A stretch of DNA of 33,375 bases, taken from contig DYKX01000009.1 in the NCBI GenBank assembly GCA_020722375.1, positions 1 through 33,375 of the forward strand. Reading direction: 5' to 3'. Origin of the DNA: Anaerolinea thermophila (lineage in GTDB: Bacteria > Chloroflexota > Anaerolineae > Anaerolineales > Villigracilaceae). This document shows positions 28,601 to 33,375 of the stretch, in pieces (within the stretch, counting starts at the first letter, position 1; every line of letters begins with the position of its first letter). A program made the position numbers and the translations under genes. The notes below the pieces were generated by a model. It did not search any database and was not told the origin of the DNA. It saw only the letters and a list, made by a program, of their open reading frames with translations.

Positions 28601-29150
28601 CGCGATGGGAGAATTGCCCCGCCTCGAGGACGGTGTCGACGCGCGCGTAGCCGATCTCCGCCCAGACACGGACGAGCGATTCGAGTTGGATGGACTGTCC
28701 CGCCGAAAGTTTCCTGCACGCCTTGAGGTAATCGCGGCGCGGCAGGGTGCGCGTCATCAAGGCGCGGGCAGAGGCCACGATGACAGGTGGAACAGCAGGG
28801 CGATTAGTAAATGGTAAATGGTAATTGGCTAAAGCCGTGAGAGTTTGGAGACGCTCGCGTCGCGTGGACACGCCCCACGGAGACTGTTCATAGAAAAGCG
28901 GATTGGGTTCCGCGAAGAGATAGCGCGGCGCTTCGGGGAGCCAGAAACCGAGTTCATCGAACAGAGCGAGGGCATGGTCGGCGCGGTCGGTGAGGAGCAG
29001 GATCGGCTGGTTCAAGTCCGCGTGGAGAGAGGCGAGGACGGGCAGGTGCGCGGAACGAGGCAGGCCGAGGGGATGCGCGGTGAGATTTCCCAGCAGGGTT
29101 TTGTAGGCTGGGAGGGTGCGGATGTGCTGGAGGAGGAGGGAGGAGGACAC
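25641..29150 (-). CDS. mfd: Transcription-repair coupling factor
   Basis: LLCGDVGYGKTEVALRAAF, VPTTVLAQQHYETF, DEEQRFGV, TATPIPRTL, GRVGRG; GTG start. Confidence 0.95.
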   Translation of the reverse strand: MSSSLLLQHIRTLPAYKTLLGNLTAHPLGLPRSAHLPVLASLHADLNQPILLLTDRADHALALFDELGFWLPEAPRYLFAEPNPLFYEQSPWGVSTRRERLQTLTALANYHLPFTNRPAVPPVIVASARALMTRTLPRRDYLKACRKLSAGQSIQLESLVRVWAEIGYARVDTVLEAGQFSHRGGLLDIWPMTESQPVRLDFFGDEIETIRKFDPATQRTIAKLESILVTPAREFVGSTQVDKYTGIHVDTKPETWNMEPETLSEFHLPLIHTFPASLFDYLPSKALIAVDDLSLVEGMMQEVEEQAVRTRNESIEEGILPPDFPIPYLTWSELADSIGDKRLVELGRVGDSDQLLVLSEVEGSVISDQSSVTSLAAQFGHIERFAGRLKPFEDYLAQLVDDGKQVVVVSRQRARLQELWQQTHDSATSESQLLSPNSYLVTPVFLEASLTEGWQLGDLYLITDSEIFGWERPIPRARARPVVEAPETLYADLQAGDHVVHIDHGVGRFAGLVQRQLEGHEREFLAVEYENGDTLYVPVHQADRLTRYVGADGGLPPLDRLGGQAWSEKRGRVKEAVKKVAEEMLDLYARRHVSVGHAFSSDSAWQKELEDSFPYVETDDQARALAEIKRDMENPRPMDRLLCGDVGYGKTEVALRAAFKAVMDGKQVAILVPTTVLAQQHYETFLQRLAAFPVRVEMLSRFRTAKEQDDVLLRLALGEVDIVIGTHRLISPDVQFKDLGLVVIDEEQRFGVAHKEHLKKLRTEVDVLTLTATPIPRTLYMALTGVRDISNLNTPPEERLPISTHVGPYSPRLVRQAVLRELERGGQVFFVHNRVHTIDAMKAHLQKLVPEARVDIGHGQMPEGELSAVMHRFNSGEIDILLSTSIIESGLDIPNANTLIVDRADTFGLAQLYQLRGRVGRGAMRAYAYFFRHNKINPTVDGQARLDVIAENTQLGAGYSIAMRDLEIRGAGELLGMRQHGFIQDVGFHLYTRLLADAVRHIRVFAKGKPQPEDSSSFISHPSSFGLPLAMPVNVDLPLAIGIPADYIPDQNLRLRLYRRIADLRDESEVDALASEFRDRFGALPEMVENLLYQMRVKLKAEKAGLASVSWEAGQVALRFPAPVEGAEAKRLPDVAPDVRGGRNIYWVNFTKTENWMPRLLEALEMVRG
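26079..26106 (-). repeat. Heptad repeat within mfd (insert e)
   Basis: AGATGAA GGATGAG AGATGAA AGATGAA on the plus strand. Confidence 0.8.
27827..27861 (-). repeat. Heptad repeat within mfd (insert d)
   Basis: TTACGAG ATAGGAG TTAGGAG ATAGGAG TTGCGAC on the plus strand. Confidence 0.8.
28033..28106 (-). repeat. AGTNATC heptads plus TCCTGAGCGAAGTCGAAGG repeat within mfd (insert c)
   Basis: Encodes SDQLLVLSEVEGSVISDQSSVTS. Confidence 0.85.
28365..28441 (-). repeat. Heptad/octad repeat tract within mfd (insert b)
   Basis: GGTTTCA GGTTCCA TGTTCCA CGTTTCA ... GTGTCTAC GTGTATAC CTGTGTAC TTGTCTAC TTGTGTAC. Confidence 0.85.
28806..28833 (-). repeat. Heptad repeat within mfd (insert a)
   Basis: AGTAAAT GGTAAAT GGTAATT GGCTAAA. 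Confidence 0.75.
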
Positions 29151-29160
29151 GGGGGGAGAG

Positions 29161-29321
29161 ATACGAGTTACGAGTTACGAGTTACAGGTTACAAGTTACG
29201 AGGAGCGAGATAGGAAAGTACTGCGTACTGCGTACTGCGTATTGCGTACTGCGTATTGCGTATTGCGTATTACGTGGTGTGCTGGTTACGAAATACGCAC
29301 TACGCAGTATTTTGCAGGTTA
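29161..29321. repeat. Long heptad tandem repeat between mfd and pth
   Basis: ATACGAG TTACGAG x2 TTACAGG TTACAAG TTACGAG ... CGTACTG/CGTATTG x7; at least 17 heptads in phase. Confidence 0.9.
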
Positions 29322-29909
29322 CTTCGGAGTTTCAGCCGCCCCATTGAACTTATTCATCGCCGCATTCAATCCTTCCGTCACGAATGTCAATACCGCATCC
29401 GCGGCGCGGTCGAGAGTTTCGGAGACGATGAGCATGTCGGCGCGGGAGAAATCCTGCAGGACGTAGGCGGCGGCGTCCATGCGGCCGGGCGGACGTCCAA
29501 TGCCGAGGCGCAGGCGCGGGAAATCCTTGGTGCCAAGGCGTTCGATGGTGGAGGCCATGCCTTTTTGTCCACCCGCGCCACCGCTGGCACGGATGCGAAT
29601 CGTGCCGAGTGGCAGGTCAAGGTCATCGTGCGCGACCATCAGGTTTTCGGGGGGAATCTTGTAGAAGTTGAGCAATCCCTGCACGGACTGTCCCGACAGG
29701 TTCATGTAGGTCTGCGGCTTGGCGAGGATGAGTTTGCGCTCCTCGTACAGTCCGCTCGTGACGATGGCCTTCGATTGCAATTTGAGTCCACGCGCGTCGA
29801 TGCGGACGGCGAGACGGTCTATCAGCATGAAGCCGATGTTGTGGCGGTTGTCCCTGTATTCGCGGCCAGGGTTTCCGAGGCCGATGAGTAAATAGGTGTC
29901 AAGTGTCAC
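29319..29909 (-). CDS. pth: Peptidyl-tRNA hydrolase
   Basis: LIGLGNPGREYRDNRHNIGF, KPQTYMNLSGQSV, HDDLDLPLG, GGAGGQKGM; GTG start inside repeat. Confidence 0.95.
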   Translation of the reverse strand: MTLDTYLLIGLGNPGREYRDNRHNIGFMLIDRLAVRIDARGLKLQSKAIVTSGLYEERKLILAKPQTYMNLSGQSVQGLLNFYKIPPENLMVAHDDLDLPLGTIRIRASGGAGGQKGMASTIERLGTKDFPRLRLGIGRPPGRMDAAAYVLQDFSRADMLIVSETLDRAADAVLTFVTEGLNAAMNKFNGAAETPK

Positions 29910-29961
29910 GTTTCAAGTTCCAGGTTCCACGTTTCAAGTTCCAGGTTCCACGTTTCAAGTT
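29895..29961. repeat. Heptad repeat (CGTTTCA AGTTCCA GGTTCCA)
   Basis: 21-bp unit repeated twice plus partial; GGTGTCA AGTGTCA extends into pth. Confidence 0.9.
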
Positions 29962-30611
29962 TAGGAGCGGCGGAGGCGGAGGATAATGGCAATAATGATG
30001 AAGACAAGGAAAGTAGCAAGGATGGCTCGAATTAGAAAGGCGTAGATCTGCGAGTCGGTCAGCGAGGCGGGGTTGGGTGGAAGAGGCGTGGGCGTGGGTA
30101 AACGCGTCGAGGTCGGGGCAGGCTGGGGTGTCGGAGGGAGAGGCGAGGCGATGGAAAGAGGAGCAAATTCGGAGGTGGCTGTCTGCTCGGGGGTAGAAGT
30201 CAGCGCGGGAGTCTCGGTCGGCAATTGGTTGCGGATGCGGAGTCCCGTCACGAGGGCTTCCAGGATGGAGCCATCTTCCAGGGTCACGCGCAGGCGCAGG
30301 TGGTAGTCGCCGTCGGTGACGAGGGTGGTGTCCCAGGCGGCAAGCAGGCCGTCGGTCACGGGGGAATCGGTCTGGTAGATGAGGAACCAGGTCGAGGTCG
30401 AACCCGCTTCGGAGGCGATGTCCGAGGCGTAGGCGAAGGCCAGTTCGGACGAGAGGAATCCGTCCGCGGCGCTGGTCCCCATGATATTGACGAGGCCCTG
30501 CAACACGTCTCCCGAAGCGGGCGCAGTGATGCGGATGGACGTCTGCACCTGAACGGGACGTTGCGGAAGGAACAGCGCGAGGGCGAGAAATCCCGCCAAC
30601 AGCCAGCGCAT
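29961..30611 (-). CDS. Secreted protein with C-terminal TM anchor
   Basis: Signal peptide, PT-rich linker, C-terminal TM plus RLRRS; TAATG overlap with the upstream gene. Confidence 0.65.
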   Translation of the reverse strand: MRWLLAGFLALALFLPQRPVQVQTSIRITAPASGDVLQGLVNIMGTSAADGFLSSELAFAYASDIASEAGSTSTWFLIYQTDSPVTDGLLAAWDTTLVTDGDYHLRLRVTLEDGSILEALVTGLRIRNQLPTETPALTSTPEQTATSEFAPLSIASPLPPTPQPAPTSTRLPTPTPLPPNPASLTDSQIYAFLIRAILATFLVFIIIAIILRLRRS

Positions 30612-30808
30612 TAGAAGAGGCTCAACCAGTCGGTGTTGGTGATGATGCCGCAGGCGATCAAGATGAAGAGAATGAGCAGGACAAATCCACACCCAAACCC
30701 GAAACACCCACCCCTGCCAAAACCGATGTTCTTTTGGAGCCAGTTGAACAGTTTATCGAGCAAAAAGAGTTGGAGCAAACCAGCCAGACAGCCTCGTCGG
30801 TCGTTCAT
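30611..30808 (-). CDS. Small membrane protein
   Basis: MNDRRGCLAGLLQLFLLDKLFNWLQ...; SD AAAGGAG. Confidence 0.6.
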   Translation of the reverse strand: MNDRRGCLAGLLQLFLLDKLFNWLQKNIGFGRGGCFGFGCGFVLLILFILIACGIITNTDWLSLF

Positions 30809-30956
30809 GGGAGTCTCCTTTCGCGATTGCAACTGGTAAGTTTAACATGAAGGAAGGGCTGGGTCAAATTGAAGAAAAATGACATGTTCTGGCAATTCTC
30901 AGGCGCAATTCTTTTATGGTAAACTCTGGCGTGAAACCTGAATGGAGTAACCCCAT

Positions 30957-31331
30957 ATGAGCAAATCACGAAGCGACCAGATGGTGGAACGCCTGCGCGC
31001 GATGCAGGCCGCCGCCCCCGATGTTGAAGCCTCTGCCATCGTCTCGGTGGACGGCCTGATCATGGCCTCCGCGCTCCCGCAGGATGTGGAGGAAGACCGC
31101 GTCTCGGCCATGTCGGCGGCCATGCTCAGCCTCGGCGAGCGCATCTCTGGCGAACTGGGACGCGGCGGTCTCGAACAAGTCTACATTAAGGGCGACGACG
31201 GCGCCATTGTGCTGACCTCGGTGGGGACGGAAGCGGTTCTGACCGCCCTCGCGCGGCCGGAGGCCAAATTGGGCTTGATCTTCCTCGAAATGCGCCGCGC
31301 CGCCGAAGACCTGACAAAGTTGGTCGGATGA
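30957..31331 (+). CDS. Roadblock/LC7 domain protein
   Basis: MlgB-like pattern ASAIVSVDGLIMASALP...RDG-like loop and LLFLEMRRAAEDL-type C-terminus. Confidence 0.75.
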   Translation: MSKSRSDQMVERLRAMQAAAPDVEASAIVSVDGLIMASALPQDVEEDRVSAMSAAMLSLGERISGELGRGGLEQVYIKGDDGAIVLTSVGTEAVLTALARPEAKLGLIFLEMRRAAEDLTKLVG

Positions 31332-31358
31332 ACCGAAAGAAATTGACATCGCTCATGA

Positions 31359-33117
<1,759 letters not shown>

Positions 33118-33120
33118 GTG

Positions 33121-33151
33121 AGCCTCGCGGAAGATGGACGCGAGGCTTTTT
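33121..33151 (+). terminator. pyrG terminator
   Basis: AGCCTCGCG/CGCGAGGCT + TTTT. Confidence 0.8.
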
Positions 33152-33173
33152 GATTCCTTGCAAACACCTTGCA

Positions 33174-33205
33174 TGTGACCAAAGTCATGGTACGGAATGT
33201 ACCAT
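33174..33205 (+). promoter_or_regulatory. Two adjacent palindromic operator candidates
   Basis: TGTGAC-CAAA-GTCATG overlapping ATGGTAC-GGAAT-GTACCAT. Confidence 0.4.
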
Positions 33206-33241
33206 TTATGTTATGTTGCTTCAAATTTTCACGGGCTTATC

Positions 33242-33375
33242 ATGAAAGAAGCAGAAATGAAACCAAAAATTCGCCTCATTGCCTATGTTATTTTCATCCT
33301 CATCTTCCTCACTGCTGCCAGCGTTCCACGTAACCCCGCCCTGAACAGCCTGCCTCCCGAAACCGCGCGCTTCGG
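33242..33375 (+). CDS. Predicted secreted/membrane protein, truncated by window end
   Basis: Signal peptide-like MKPKIRLIAYVIFILIFLTAASVP; open to window end. Confidence 0.5.
   Translation, partial: MKEAEMKPKIRLIAYVIFILIFLTAASVPRNPALNSLPPETARF

Overview
The window looks like a chromosomal segment from an Anaerolineae-like Chloroflexota bacterium. This lineage call is inferred from gene content and repeat style and was not tested. Housekeeping genes are aspS, asnS, glnA, uvrB, mfd, pth and pyrG. Other genes: a thiolase-fold enzyme, a PilZ protein, two tandem PlsC-type acyltransferases, a hydantoinase/SLC13-permease operon, an Ada-like AraC-MGMT fusion, an EamA transporter, an aldo/keto reductase, two toxin-antitoxin remnants or modules, a roadblock protein, and a large lipoprotein that fuses cupredoxin, cyt c, cyt c and cytochrome d1 domains (NirS-like). 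Strongest non-routine signals: (1) a ribosome-mediated attenuator upstream of aspS-asnS, with a 25-aa leader peptide containing NNNNDND and mutually exclusive hairpins; (2) a four-domain lipo-NirS whose cupredoxin has Asp where the type-1 Cu Cys is expected; (3) 7-8 bp short tandem repeats that occur in frame at five places in mfd and overlap the stop codons of at least five genes; (4) a probable 6S RNA followed by a second, unidentified structured transcript candidate; (5) a LexA-type box at uvrB; (6) families of nested palindromic and MITE-like elements that supply gene ends. All calls come from reading the sequence by eye; no searches or folding programs were run.
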